DNA from: a virus | Virus record (IMG/VR): IMGVR_UViG_3300044712_000982 | Coordinates: 42,286 to 106,285 of that record | Reading direction: 5' to 3' (one strand) | DNA length: 64,000 nucleotides | Part shown: positions 26,154-34,963 of the stretch, piece after piece | Numbering within the stretch: the stretch's first letter is position 1 | Layout of the letters: each line of letters starts with the position of its first letter | Program-made: the position numbers and the translations under genes | The notes under the pieces: generated by a model | The model's input: only the letters and a program-made list of their open reading frames with translations | The model's database searches: none | What the model was told of the DNA's origin: nothing

Positions 26154-26378
26154 ATGAAAGACCACGTTCACCTACGCCGCGGCTCGGACGGCCTGTACTC
26201 GTTCCCCGAAGACGACGACCTCACCGAACGGTTCGCTGCGGCGATCCGCGCCCGGCGCCGACCCAAGATTCTGCACCCGACGCGCCGCGCCGCCGTGGCA
26301 TGGACCGTCAAGTGCGCGTGGCTGCGACTGCGAAACAAGATTGCGATCGCATACCTACAGATTCGGTACCGACGATGA
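26154..26378 (+). CDS. small basic protein
   Basis: 74 residues, very basic C-terminal half (RARRRPKILHPTRRAAVAW, ending YRR). Its stop overlaps the start of the XRE regulator. Possibly nucleic-acid binding by charge; no family. Confidence 0.5.
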   Translation: MKDHVHLRRGSDGLYSFPEDDDLTERFAAAIRARRRPKILHPTRRAAVAWTVKCAWLRLRNKIAIAYLQIRYRR

Positions 26379-27001
26379 AAGCCGGCGGAGACGTGACCTG
26401 CGATGATGTGCCGGTGGGGAACATTGGTGAATCAATCCGTCGTCGCCGCAACCTGATATCGATGTCACAGGCCGAGCTTGGCTGGCTCGCCGGGGTAGCT
26501 GGAGGAACAGTCAAGAAGGTGGAAGGTGGCAGGCAGCCAGAATCGGGAACGGCTGCGAACATCTCGCTAGCGCTCGGATGCATGCCGCCGACCAATCCGG
26601 CCAACATGGAGCTGACCGAGGTCTTCTCGGCAACCGCCACCCGGCTAGCTACGCGCGCCATCATCGCCCACGATGTCTCGGATGCGATAGCCGCGTGCTG
26701 GCGTGATGTTGTTGCGTGCCGTGGCGGCAGCGTGCTCGGCGAGTTGTGCAGCATCCTGGAGTCTCGGATGTCTCCGCCGGAGTTCGAGATGTTCGAACGT
26801 GAGGTTGCGGCTTTACGTGAGCACGAGCCAGCCGTTTCCGCCGAGCCGGCTGCTACACGCGACCGAGACTTCGCGGCGAACGCCACCGCAGCGATCGAGC
26901 AGGCTGCCGCAAGCGCTGGGCTGATCTCGGACCCGCGCGATGCTGCCGCGATGTGGCTTCAGGTCGCTGCGGCGTGGATCGATCTGGACCGTCGGCCGTG
27001 A
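26375..27001 (+). CDS. XRE-type HTH regulator
   Basis: 208 residues from the ATG at 26375, overlapping the previous stop. N-terminal XRE helix-turn-helix at about residues 16-70 (IGESIRRRRNLISMSQAELG, then VAGGTVKKVEGG). A helical C-terminal domain follows. It lies within the operon behind the initiator and may control early replication genes. Confidence 0.75.
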   Translation: MKAGGDVTCDDVPVGNIGESIRRRRNLISMSQAELGWLAGVAGGTVKKVEGGRQPESGTAANISLALGCMPPTNPANMELTEVFSATATRLATRAIIAHDVSDAIAACWRDVVACRGGSVLGELCSILESRMSPPEFEMFEREVAALREHEPAVSAEPAATRDRDFAANATAAIEQAAASAGLISDPRDAAAMWLQVAAAWIDLDRRP

Positions 27002-27561
27002 GCGCGACATGCGAGGACGGCGCGAGGCCCGCGGCCATCGACCTGCACCGTCTCGGCGAACTCGTCATGGATCGCATGCTGAAGGTCGAGCGGCGGCGCC
27101 CAGACCTCGCCGACCCCAGCACCGCCACAGCGCTCCCGGACAGGCTCGACGTCTCCGTTGGCCTGCTCCGCAACGGCACCTGGGTCGAATGGCACGCGAC
27201 GCTCGAAGTCCACGAGGAGAACGGCACATGGTGGGCGGCCGGCGACGGCGTCAACGCAGTCGGCACCGACATCGACGAGTTGGCCGACATGATCGCTGGG
27301 GCGGTCGAAATGGCAGCCTGCGATGATGGCAACGTGACTACCTCAACCGCAACGCCGCCCGTGTCGGATGTGAGCCCGGAGTCCCCGCAGTATTCGATGG
27401 TGCCGCACGGCGACGAGCCGCAGGCGACCATCCGTTGGATGATCGTTTGTGATGAGGGGTGGCGCACCTCGATCGTGTGCGAAGGCATGTACGAGTGGGC
27501 CGCGAAATGGCTGCTCGGCGTGCTCGGCAGGAATCCGTACGCGCCGGAGACGCGCCCGTGA
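26998..27561 (+). CDS. hypothetical protein
   Basis: 187 residues from the GTG at 26998 (GTGA overlap). A central beta pattern (NGTWVEWHATLEVHEENGTWWAAGDG) repeats weakly near the C-terminus (IRWMIVCDEGWRTSIVC). Function unknown; part of the coupled early operon. Confidence 0.6.
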   Translation: MSATCEDGARPAAIDLHRLGELVMDRMLKVERRRPDLADPSTATALPDRLDVSVGLLRNGTWVEWHATLEVHEENGTWWAAGDGVNAVGTDIDELADMIAGAVEMAACDDGNVTTSTATPPVSDVSPESPQYSMVPHGDEPQATIRWMIVCDEGWRTSIVCEGMYEWAAKWLLGVLGRNPYAPETRP

Positions 27562-28115
27562 AATCGATGATCTGCAACGTGCGCATCGCCGACGCCGATG
27601 CCGTCGAGGAAAAGTTTGGCGAGGCCGCACACGTCATATCGACGCTCCGGGCCATCCTCGCCGATAGAGAACGCGAACTGCTGGAACTGAAAGGCCCATG
27701 CTTCACTCGGCGATGCCGGCTGCACTACGCACACTCCGGGCCGTGCGACATCGAGCGCGATTCGATGACCGCGACCCGTTTCCGGATCCGGCCGTTCGAC
27801 GTCGATGCCATCCAATGGACCGGCCGGGACTGCTGTTTCACCGAGGAGCGTATCCAAAGTCTCGTCGGCCCGGACACGTTCGAGTACGTCGTCGAAGAGG
27901 ACCGCGCCAACTCCGACGACCCGGACGCGTCGGCAGCGCTGCGTGACCACGACCACGGCGTGTGGCGGCCCGTCAAGGACGGAACGTGGATCGTCCGACG
28001 GTGCGACACCGGGCGGGTGTTCCGGCTCGCTGACGACGCGTTCAGGGCCGCGTACGAGCCGCTGCCGTACGTGGTTGACGAAGCCGGCGTGCACATCTAC
28101 GAGGAGGCGCCGTGA
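27558..28115 (+). CDS. phage accessory protein, PGDYG-like C-terminal part
   Basis: 185 residues, GTG start overlapping the upstream stop. The N-terminal third has a CFTRRCRLHYAHSGPC cluster. The rest follows the common phage pattern of an IRPFDVDAIQWTG opening and a GTWIVR..FRLADDAFRAAYEPL close, as in PGDYG-type proteins. Role unknown. Confidence 0.6.
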   Translation: MKSMICNVRIADADAVEEKFGEAAHVISTLRAILADRERELLELKGPCFTRRCRLHYAHSGPCDIERDSMTATRFRIRPFDVDAIQWTGRDCCFTEERIQSLVGPDTFEYVVEEDRANSDDPDASAALRDHDHGVWRPVKDGTWIVRRCDTGRVFRLADDAFRAAYEPLPYVVDEAGVHIYEEAP

Positions 28116-28273
28116 GCAAGGTTCCGTGCGAGCCGTCCGCCGACATCCGTCAGGCGGCATCAGCGATGTGGCAAATTTACGTCGCGTTGACCGGCGAGGG
28201 ATTCACCGAGCGGCAGGCACTCATCATCATCGGGCAGATGCTCGCTGCGGGCACGAATCGGAGCAGCGAATGA
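28112..28273 (+). CDS. 53-residue helical protein
   Basis: GTG start and ATGA overlap with the next gene. Contains AASAMWQIYVALTGEGFTERQAL and IIGQML, a pattern common to small phage proteins in early operons. Function unknown. Confidence 0.6.
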   Translation: MSKVPCEPSADIRQAASAMWQIYVALTGEGFTERQALIIIGQMLAAGTNRSSE

Positions 28274-28599
28274 CCACCCCCCTAGCTCAGGTGGCCTACG
28301 CCGCGTACGGTGCCACGACCGGCGGTCTCAACTACCGCGGCGAGCCGATGCCAGAGTGGGCCGACCTCGGAGACCGGATCCAAGGCGCGTGGATTGCTGC
28401 CGCGCATGCTGTGGTCGATGCGGTCGAGGACCGGTCCAAGCCGGAGCCCCGGGAGTGGAAGCCGGTCCCGACGCATCGGCACCTGCGGTACGAATGCGCC
28501 GCCCACCGGACACCGCTCGGCGGCTGCAAATGCATGATCATGGACGGCGACGAGGTTGAGGTGCGCACCGCCGACTGTGTCTCTTGGTGCCCGTCGTGA
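28270..28599 (+). CDS. small Cys/His protein
   Basis: 109 residues, ATG at 28270 overlapping the previous stop. Has an N-terminal helical part and a C-terminal YECAAHRTPLGGCKC..CVSWC cluster that could bind zinc. No family recognised. Confidence 0.55.
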   Translation: MTTPLAQVAYAAYGATTGGLNYRGEPMPEWADLGDRIQGAWIAAAHAVVDAVEDRSKPEPREWKPVPTHRHLRYECAAHRTPLGGCKCMIMDGDEVEVRTADCVSWCPS

Positions 28600-29021
28600 C
28601 CGACGTCGAGGATCCGCTCGCTGACCGGCCCCGCGGGACCACCCCCGCCGTCGACTGGCGCCAGCTCGCCGCGCGTGTCGACCAGCGCGCCGCCGAGATT
28701 GCTGCTGGGCTCCAACGGCCCACCGGGCTCCAGCCGGGCGAGGAACGCGCCGCCGCGATCCGCGAGGTCTTCCGAAGCTGGCTTATGGGCGCCGAGGCGA
28801 CCGAAGATCTCGAATTCGAGCGTGGATGCCTCGGCCGGCAAATTGAGGCCGAGCGGCAACGACGACTGCGCGACTGCGCCGACCTTCAAGTGCGGCTCGC
28901 TGATGCCCGTGCTGATGCGGCCGCTGGGCTGCGGCGATGGTGCAATGAGCGCACGGTGCCGTCACGGTATCGGCGCGATGGGGTCGAACTGGCTACTAAG
29001 TGGCTTGAGGACGGCCGATGA
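28596..29021 (+). CDS. hypothetical coiled-coil protein
   Basis: 141 residues, GTG at 28596 overlapping the upstream TGA. Long Ala/Arg/Glu-rich helices throughout, including DLQVRLADARADAAAGLRRW. Function unknown. Confidence 0.55.
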   Translation: MTDVEDPLADRPRGTTPAVDWRQLAARVDQRAAEIAAGLQRPTGLQPGEERAAAIREVFRSWLMGAEATEDLEFERGCLGRQIEAERQRRLRDCADLQVRLADARADAAAGLRRWCNERTVPSRYRRDGVELATKWLEDGR

Positions 29022-29230
29022 ATCGCGACGGTTTCAACCGTTACAACGGTTCCGACATATGCCCAGTGTCGGTGTCGCGAACCCACGACGCGCGCCGTGA
29101 CGGCACCTGCCGTTGGCGTGAACGCCGTTGCGCCTACCCAGTGGCCCGCCCGAAACCGGTACGCGTCGTCAGCGTGCTCGACGACGCGTACCGATACATG
29201 TGGGACCCGGACTACGGGCTCACTCCCTGA
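29018..29230 (+). CDS. small hypothetical protein
   Basis: 70 residues, ATGA overlap upstream. Basic with CPVSVSRTHDARRDGTC. It ends four bases from the end of the convergent sliding-clamp gene, so the two operons meet without an obvious terminator. Confidence 0.5.
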   Translation: MNRDGFNRYNGSDICPVSVSRTHDARRDGTCRWRERRCAYPVARPKPVRVVSVLDDAYRYMWDPDYGLTP

Positions 29231-29233
29231 CCG

Positions 29234-30367
29234 TCACTTCTTCGCATCGAGTCGCACCGGCATCATCAGGTACACGTACCCACCCATCGGCGCACCGTCG
29301 CCATCCGCGGGCGTCAACGTGGCCGGATTCTTCGGCTCATTGAACGACAGCGTCGCCATCGAAGTCCCGACCGACGCCAACCCATCGAGCAGATATTGAT
29401 GGTTGAACGCGATCGTCATCGACTCGCCGTTGTACGTGCAGTCCATGGCCTCGCTGGCGCGGGCGTCCTCGCTGCCGCTGGCCTCGACGACAAGACCGTC
29501 GTCGCTGAACGACAGCCGGATCGGGGTCGAGCGCTCGGCGACCAGGGCCACCCGCTTCACAACCTCCGCCAGCTCGCCGACGACGACCGTCGCGGTGGCG
29601 GCGAACGAGTCTGGGATGAGTCGACGAACCGGCGGGAATTCGCCGTCGATCAGCCGCGACGTGGTGCGCCGTGCGCCAGCCGCGAACCCGATCATGCCCT
29701 CGCCGATGGTGCCGCGCGACAGCGCAACCCCGACCGTCCCGGCGCCACCGATCGTCTTCGCCATGCCCTCCAGCGTGCGCGCCGGAATCAGCGCCGACAT
29801 GCCGCATGCCGGGTCGTCGGGCGTCCACGGAATGTCGCACACGGCCAGCCGGAACCGGTCGGTGGCGAGCATCGTCAACGTGTCGCCGGACAACTCCAGC
29901 CGGACCCCGGCGAGGATCGGCAAGTTGTCGTCACGTCCAGCGGCGACGGCCGTACGTGCTACCGCCCAGGCGAACACGCCAGCGTCGACGCTGCCGGCCG
30001 AACCTGGCATGGGTGGCAGTGCCGGGTAGTCCTCGACCGCCATCGTCGGGAGCGTGAACCGGCCCGACCCGCACACGATCTCGACCTGCGCGCCGACCGT
30101 CGAGATGTCGACCGGCTTGTTGGGCAGCACCTTGGCGATGTCGGCGATCAGCCTCCCCGACACGAGCACGGCGCCCGGCTCGGAGACGTGCGCCGGGACC
30201 GTCGTCTCGTTCGACACTTCGAAGTCGAAGCCGCTCACGGTCAGGTGATCGCCGTCGGCGCGCAGCATCACACCAGCCAGGATCGGCAACTGCGTCCGGG
30301 TCGGAAGTGCCTTCGCCGTTGCGGTCACGGCCGAGGCCAGGTCGTCACGGCCAATACGGATCTTCAT
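29234..30367 (-). CDS. dnaN: DNA polymerase III beta subunit (sliding clamp)
   Basis: 377 residues, full length for a bacterial clamp. Three tandem clamp domains are visible: the first from MKIRIGRDDLASAVTATAKAL, the second near FAWAVARTAVAAGRDDNLPILAGVRLEL, the third ending YVYLMMPVRL. The usual C-terminal M-P-[VM]-R-L signature is present. It encircles DNA and tethers the replicative polymerase, so the element may use its own clamp with the host polymerase. The start overlaps the MazG-like stop. Confidence 0.92.
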   Translation of the reverse strand: MKIRIGRDDLASAVTATAKALPTRTQLPILAGVMLRADGDHLTVSGFDFEVSNETTVPAHVSEPGAVLVSGRLIADIAKVLPNKPVDISTVGAQVEIVCGSGRFTLPTMAVEDYPALPPMPGSAGSVDAGVFAWAVARTAVAAGRDDNLPILAGVRLELSGDTLTMLATDRFRLAVCDIPWTPDDPACGMSALIPARTLEGMAKTIGGAGTVGVALSRGTIGEGMIGFAAGARRTTSRLIDGEFPPVRRLIPDSFAATATVVVGELAEVVKRVALVAERSTPIRLSFSDDGLVVEASGSEDARASEAMDCTYNGESMTIAFNHQYLLDGLASVGTSMATLSFNEPKNPATLTPADGDGAPMGGYVYLMMPVRLDAKK

Positions 30368-30618
30368 TCGATTCCCTCCAGTATCGCGTAGGCGACCGCG
30401 GCCACCTGGACTAGTTCTTCACGGAGCGCGTCCGGGTCGCAGTCGAGCGCGGCCCGTGCGACCTCCCCGCATTCCTCCGTCAATACGGCAACCTTCACCA
30501 TTAGCGGCACGTCGGGGCTGGAGCAGTCCCCGTGGCCGTGCGCATGCTGGCGTCCCCACAGCCGACGTTGCCGCGCACGCTCGGCGGCAACGTCGGCTGT
30601 AATGTCGTCGAATTTCAC
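30364..30618 (-). CDS. MazG-like NTP pyrophosphohydrolase
   Basis: 84 residues from the GTG at 30618, overlapping the methylase stop. Contains AERARQRRLWG..KVAVLTEECGEVARAAL..LREELVQVAAVAYAILEG, with the EExxE and ExxD-like helices of all-alpha MazG-type hydrolases. Could clean or adjust the nucleotide pool, or lower (p)ppGpp, during replication. Coupled on both sides. Confidence 0.7.
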   Translation of the reverse strand: MKFDDITADVAAERARQRRLWGRQHAHGHGDCSSPDVPLMVKVAVLTEECGEVARAALDCDPDALREELVQVAAVAYAILEGIE

Positions 30619-32588
30619 AGCTCGAACAGCCGCGGCTGCGACATCTCGTCGTCGAGACCGCGCAGCGTCTTGACTGCGGTCTCCCAGTAGGACGGCTTCA
30701 GTTCGATGCCGAGCGCGCGGCGTCCCCGCTTGACGGACACATACAGCTCGGATCCGATGCCGGCGAACGGCGTGAACACAGTCTCGCCCTGCCGTGAATA
30801 CATCCGGACGCACCGGTCGATGAAATCCAACTGGAGAGGACAGTTGTGAACGACGGCGCCCTCCGCGACGAAAGAGGCGTCGTCCTCCACCTGAAGGTCC
30901 CATACCTCTGCGAATCCTGAGGGCTGCGAACGGCGCACCTTCTTCCATGCTCCGTCGGTGTCTATCCACCCAGACTGGCGGTATCCCTCACTGTTCCGAA
31001 AGGCGAAGATCCAGTCCTGGCGGGCAACGACCGACCGACCGTCGATCACGTGCTTGCGTTCTGGTCGGCCAGCGTAAACGCTCGCCACCACGCCACGGGC
31101 ACGCTGTGCCACCATGGCCATGCCCAGCAGGAGCGCCCGAGATACCGACGATGCCGTCCACCGGTCGTAGCGTCCGACGTAGTGACCATCGGCCGACAGA
31201 TATCCGGCCAACAGTGCCTCCGCTTTCGGCTGTGGCAACGTCAGAAGTTCCCCCGGCACTCGCTTTCGATGGGCACCCTCGCCGCAACGGGCTAGCGTGG
31301 CGCGGAGGTCGGGTGACAGGTTCCTGAGGCTGACTTGGATGTCGGTGCCGGGGTCATGGGCCGCCCCTGCCTGGTGCCCCAGTCGCTCCGAAAGTTCGGC
31401 GAATTCACCCCGCGCGCACGACAGGATGAACTGACCCGTTCCGCCCCGTACGCCACTACGGCGATGAGCCGACGCTCGGTGTCCATCGCCCAGCCACCTA
31501 CCAATGACCCAACACTCATGCTCGCTGAGTGGTGACTCTTCTATCGGAGGCAACGGAAGGTTGAGGTACGAACCCAGCGTTTCAGATGCCGGAATCCACT
31601 CCGGCGCAGCAGACTGGGCTCGAGCCTTGGCATGAGGCCCAACACCCCGACGGGCCCACAGCATATGGTCGGCGGTGGTACGAAGATCTGCAACCCCCTG
31701 GGCGCATGTACGAATCACCGGCTCAATGCCGTTGCACCGCTTCGCGGTTACCGCACGCCATCGGCCATGGTGGGTCAATACCTCGCCCCCCACCGGTACG
31801 GTCTCGATCGGCACGTACCCGTCCCGGGTAAGCACCAGCGATCCTTCGGCCAAGCAGATGTGCCTCTCATCCTCCGGATCGCGGCCGGCACGGACGTTGA
31901 GCGTGTTCGTCTCCTTGATGTCGGTCCATACCGGAGAGATGTGCTCACCGCCGAGCGCGGCACCCTCGCCACGGTCGAACCAGATCGGCGACGCCCACTC
32001 GATCCACTCATCGTTGGTGAAGTCCCCACCCTTCGCGTCGTGCGGGATCTTCGCCGCGTTGTCGCCGGGCTTCTTGAAAATCAGAAGGTAGTCGGCGAGT
32101 GCCGGGCGGATACCCATCGAATCGCGGTTCTTGGTCTGAAATGCGAGCGAATACGAATGCGTGCGGATACTCTGCGCCTGCGGGTCTTTCCAGATCGTAG
32201 CCTCCCCATAGAAGATCCATCCCTCATCCTGGAATGCCCGGATCACGTCGCCGCGGAAGTCGGTCAGTCCGATGTGCCCGTGGGTGACCTTCGACGTCGT
32301 GAGCTGCTGAACGTGCACGCAGGCGTTGCGTCCCGGCTTCGTGATCCGCAGCTGCTCACGGATGATGAACCGGTAGTGGTCCAGGAATTCCGTACGGGTG
32401 GACGAGTTGCCCAGGTCGCGGACGCTCGGCGAATAGACGAAGAGCGAAGCGAACGGGGGGCTACACACTGACAGGTCGACCGACTCATCCGGAATCTCGG
32501 CCATGCGCTCGCACGAGTCGCCGAGCATGAGCCGCCACATGTCGCCGCATGCGTCGTCGGTCACGTATCCGTCGGTCTCGGTGGTCAC
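30615..32588 (-). CDS. DNA methyltransferase interrupted by an intein
   Basis: 657 residues. The N-extein carries the catalytic DLSVCSPPF (residues 38-46, motif IV of N4C/N6A enzymes). The C-extein carries TPFAGIG (606-612, motif I for S-adenosylmethionine). Between Ile244 and Cys583 lies a 338-residue intein. The C-extein resumes with CPLQLDFIDRC, the conserved motif X-like segment. After splicing the enzyme would be about 319 residues. It probably modifies element DNA against restriction. GTGA overlaps link it to the helicase upstream and the MazG-like gene downstream. Confidence 0.85.
   Translation of the reverse strand: MTTETDGYVTDDACGDMWRLMLGDSCERMAEIPDESVDLSVCSPPFASLFVYSPSVRDLGNSSTRTEFLDHYRFIIREQLRITKPGRNACVHVQQLTTSKVTHGHIGLTDFRGDVIRAFQDEGWIFYGEATIWKDPQAQSIRTHSYSLAFQTKNRDSMGIRPALADYLLIFKKPGDNAAKIPHDAKGGDFTNDEWIEWASPIWFDRGEGAALGGEHISPVWTDIKETNTLNVRAGRDPEDERHICLAEGSLVLTRDGYVPIETVPVGGEVLTHHGRWRAVTAKRCNGIEPVIRTCAQGVADLRTTADHMLWARRGVGPHAKARAQSAAPEWIPASETLGSYLNLPLPPIEESPLSEHECWVIGRWLGDGHRASAHRRSGVRGGTGQFILSCARGEFAELSERLGHQAGAAHDPGTDIQVSLRNLSPDLRATLARCGEGAHRKRVPGELLTLPQPKAEALLAGYLSADGHYVGRYDRWTASSVSRALLLGMAMVAQRARGVVASVYAGRPERKHVIDGRSVVARQDWIFAFRNSEGYRQSGWIDTDGAWKKVRRSQPSGFAEVWDLQVEDDASFVAEGAVVHNCPLQLDFIDRCVRMYSRQGETVFTPFAGIGSELYVSVKRGRRALGIELKPSYWETAVKTLRGLDDEMSQPRLFEL
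30843..31856 (-). mobile_element. LAGLIDADG intein in the methylase
   Basis: Intein residues 245-582 of the methylase. It starts with Cys245 (CLAEGSLVLTRDGYVPIE), has block B TTADHML, two LAGLIDADG-type helices (VIGRWLGDGH and LLAGYLSADGH), and ends VVHN before Cys583. All residues needed for splicing (Cys1, block-B His, terminal His-Asn, +1 Cys) are visible. The endonuclease should home into intein-less alleles. Confidence 0.9.
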
Positions 32589-34300
32589 TGCGATTCTCCG
32601 ATCAGCGTGTTGCGGGACTGCATGGCGGTGACGAGCGCTTCGATCATCTGTGCCGCGTCTGATTCTTTCCGTGCGACGTTTGCCGCAATCTGCGATTCCA
32701 GCTCGGACAGCACGACGTGCACGTTGACGATGCGCGCCTGACCGTACCGGTAGCAGCGGCGAATGGCCTGGTAGTAAGACTCGTATGAGTCAGACAGTCC
32801 AACAAATGCCATCCTGGCGCAATGCTGCCAGTTCATTCCAAACGAATACATTCCTGGTTTTACTACCAGGATTCGGAACTTTCCTGCGCGCCATTCCTGG
32901 TCAATCTCGACGCGCCTACCGACGGGAGTACGGCCGTCGATTCCGCGACATTCGTCGCCGAGTGCTGATACTAGCGCGTCTTGTTCGTCATTCAATCCAC
33001 ACCAGATGACCCACTGGTCCCGGCACGCATGATGTACCGGTACAATGCCATCATCCGGAGCGGATCGTCCTGCAGGTGACCCATCGCCAGGTTGCATGGC
33101 TGACAAAGAACACCGCGGACCATGCCGGTCGTATGGTTGTGGTCGATGTGCAGCCGAACCGTCTGATCCACATGATGATTCGCCCCACATGCCTGACATC
33201 CGAGATCGAGCATCATCTCGATCTCGTCCCGGCTCAATCCGTACTGCCACGCCCTCCGCTGTAGGGGTTGACGTTTGCGATACTCGGATACTTGGCGCTT
33301 GATCTCCTCCCGGTGCTTCGCGTCCAGCGCGTAGCGTTCGCGCCGCAAAGCATTCCTCCGCTCGTTCAGTTCCGGAGTTCGCTCCCATTTTTCCTTGTTG
33401 GCCAAATAGTAGGCCCTGCTGTACTCTCTGCGATCCGCAGTCACTAACTAATTGTACAGCCCTATCAACCCGCGCGCTTAGGGTTGAACGACGCACTTTC
33501 GCGCGTCCCCCGACCCCTCCGAGGTCAGTGGCGAACAGTTGACCCTCCGCCTCGACTTCGACCGGGATCAACTCCGGAACGATGTTGAGTCCCGGCAGGT
33601 TGTAGCCGGTGTCCGGGTAGCCGACGTCGGACGGTCGGCGGAGAGCAATCGCCCACGTCGACATCCACCGGAACATCGGGCCTTTCGCGTGGCCTTTGAG
33701 TCGCCATCCGTCCGAGTCGTGGACGAAGTAGCTGGCCAACATTTCCACGCGGGGCATGACCCCGAGGAATTCGGCCTGACTAGTGAGTTCCTCCGGGTCG
33801 TTGGGGGCCGGCGTGGCGGTGCATGCGAGCCGGTACGGCACGTCACGGAAGTGGGTGATGAGTTTCGTGCGGGTCTTGCCGTCGGACTGCTTGAGGATGC
33901 TGGCCTCGTCGAGACATACAGCACCGAACAGCGCGGGCGAAAAGTGGTCGATCATCTCATAGTTGGTGACCCACACCCCGGGCCCGGTTACGTCATCGCC
34001 AGATCGTACGTACCGCGCGGTTACGTCGACCTTGGCGGCCTCGCGGACGGTCTGCTGGCACACGGCCAGCGGTGCGACAATCAGTGACGTGTCGGCCGAC
34101 AGCCGGCACCATTCGATCTGCTGGATCGTCTTGCCGAGCCCCGTATCTTCCCACATCGCCGCGCGCCCGACCCTGACCGCCCATTTGACGATCCTGGCCT
34201 GCCATGGGTGCAGCATTGGGTGAACGTCTGACACGTCAATGTCACGGCCGAGATGCGACGCGGATCGTACCTTGCGCGCGAGGAATTCGGCGTAGCTCAC
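32585..34300 (-). CDS. SNF2/DEAD-like helicase interrupted by an HNH gene
   Basis: 571 residues as one open frame. Seen: Walker A WEDTGLGKT near residue 55, motif II CLDEAS, motif III ACTATPAPND, and the C-terminal helicase motifs (WVIWCGLNDEQDALV; IRRCYRYGQ). The stretch from about residue 287 to 430 is out-of-frame reading of a nested HNH gene and looks nothing like a helicase. The frame stays open through it, so the protein carries a ~140-residue nonsense insertion unless it is removed. GTG start overlaps the upstream stop. Confidence 0.8.
   Translation of the reverse strand: MSYAEFLARKVRSASHLGRDIDVSDVHPMLHPWQARIVKWAVRVGRAAMWEDTGLGKTIQQIEWCRLSADTSLIVAPLAVCQQTVREAAKVDVTARYVRSGDDVTGPGVWVTNYEMIDHFSPALFGAVCLDEASILKQSDGKTRTKLITHFRDVPYRLACTATPAPNDPEELTSQAEFLGVMPRVEMLASYFVHDSDGWRLKGHAKGPMFRWMSTWAIALRRPSDVGYPDTGYNLPGLNIVPELIPVEVEAEGQLFATDLGGVGGRAKVRRSTLSARVDRAVQLVSDCGSQRVQQGLLFGQQGKMGANSGTERAEECFAARTLRAGREAPGGDQAPSIRVSQTSTPTAEGVAVRIEPGRDRDDARSRMSGMWGESSCGSDGSAAHRPQPYDRHGPRCSLSAMQPGDGSPAGRSAPDDGIVPVHHACRDQWVIWCGLNDEQDALVSALGDECRGIDGRTPVGRRVEIDQEWRAGKFRILVVKPGMYSFGMNWQHCARMAFVGLSDSYESYYQAIRRCYRYGQARIVNVHVVLSELESQIAANVARKESDAAQMIEALVTAMQSRNTLIGESQ
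32992..33444 (-). CDS. HNH endonuclease nested in the helicase gene
   Basis: 150 residues from the GTG at 33444. The N-terminal half is basic and helical. The C-terminal half is an HNH/endonuclease VII-type domain: CQACGANHHVDQTVRLHIDHNH, TTGMVRGVLCQPCNLAMGH. It lies in a different frame from the helicase. Its start and stop codons fall close to the points where helicase homology breaks and resumes. Probably a homing endonuclease gene that inserted in the helicase. Confidence 0.85.
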   Translation of the reverse strand: MTADRREYSRAYYLANKEKWERTPELNERRNALRRERYALDAKHREEIKRQVSEYRKRQPLQRRAWQYGLSRDEIEMMLDLGCQACGANHHVDQTVRLHIDHNHTTGMVRGVLCQPCNLAMGHLQDDPLRMMALYRYIMRAGTSGSSGVD

Positions 34301-34461
34301 TGGGCACGCTCGCGGTCAACGTCGAGCGACTGCTCGACGAGCACGATCAGTGCCGCGTTACGGCTCAGTCCTCGTCGCTTGGCGTATTCGCCGAGTCTGG
34401 CATGTAGCTCATGTGGGAGCCGGTAGGTGCGTACGACCGGCTCCATCTGCTTGCTTGGCAT
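34297..34461 (-). CDS. ribbon-helix-helix DNA-binding protein
   Basis: 54 residues from the ATG at 34461. VVRTYRLPHELHARLGEYAKR then GLSRNAALIVLVEQSL fits an Arc/CopG-type strand-helix-helix. First gene before the helicase, with which it overlaps; a likely operon regulator or nucleoid protein. Confidence 0.7.
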   Translation of the reverse strand: MPSKQMEPVVRTYRLPHELHARLGEYAKRRGLSRNAALIVLVEQSLDVDRERAQ

Positions 34462-34603
34462 GCCAGAACCATACCACACTGATACCGCGCCGGTTCACGT
34501 ACGGTGCAAAACTGGTGGCGCGTCACGGTGACCTTGGCCATGTAGCCAGCCACGCCACCTGAGATGATGGCCGCACGGACGAGCCGAAAACGCCAGAAGC
34601 CGG

Positions 34604-34867
34604 CTAGCGCCAGGCGGTCTCTGGCTCGTCGAGCGGCACCGCCGAGAACGGATCCACCGTCTTGGCCTGTTCGGGCTCCACGGGCGCACTGACGGCTTTC
34701 TGTGCGGCGCGTGCGAGGATGGCAGTGCGTTCGGACTGGGCTCGGAGCCGTTCGAGGACTGCATCTTGCCGAGCCCGTCGCTCTTGGGCGTCCTGCCTCA
34801 CTTTGGCCCGGCGGATCATGGCGGCGTATTCGGGGTCACATTGGGAGAGGATCACGACGTCTTCCAT
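34604..34867 (-). CDS. hypothetical coiled-coil protein
   Basis: 87 residues, MEDVVILSQCDPEYAAMIRRAK followed by a long Arg/Ala/Glu coiled coil. First gene of the leftward replication operon, divergent from lsr2. Resembles small phage proteins of unknown function. Confidence 0.55.
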   Translation of the reverse strand: MEDVVILSQCDPEYAAMIRRAKVRQDAQERRARQDAVLERLRAQSERTAILARAAQKAVSAPVEPEQAKTVDPFSAVPLDEPETAWR

Positions 34868-34926
34868 GCGCCCATTGTGCCTGATGATTCCCGCCGGGCG
34901 CTAATTCACTCAAGCGTGATTGCGAT

Positions 34927-34956
34927 TTGCCATTCTGTGGAATGGTGGAGTGTAAT
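34927..34956 (+). promoter_or_regulatory. lsr2 promoter, likely leaderless
   Basis: TTGCCA (34927-34932) and TGTAAT (34951-34956) are spaced by 18 bases. The -10 box ends 7 bases from the ATG at 34964, so transcription should begin at or next to the start codon, as is common in actinobacteria. Confidence 0.5.
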
Positions 34957-34963
34957 AGCCGAC

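Noticed and set aside
31632-32471. 279-codon + strand frame
   Set aside because: Antisense of the methylase and its intein, which have clear motifs on the other strand.
32992-33444. Group I or II intron carrying the HNH gene
   Set aside because: The insertion is about the length of the HNH ORF itself, leaving no room for a ribozyme core.
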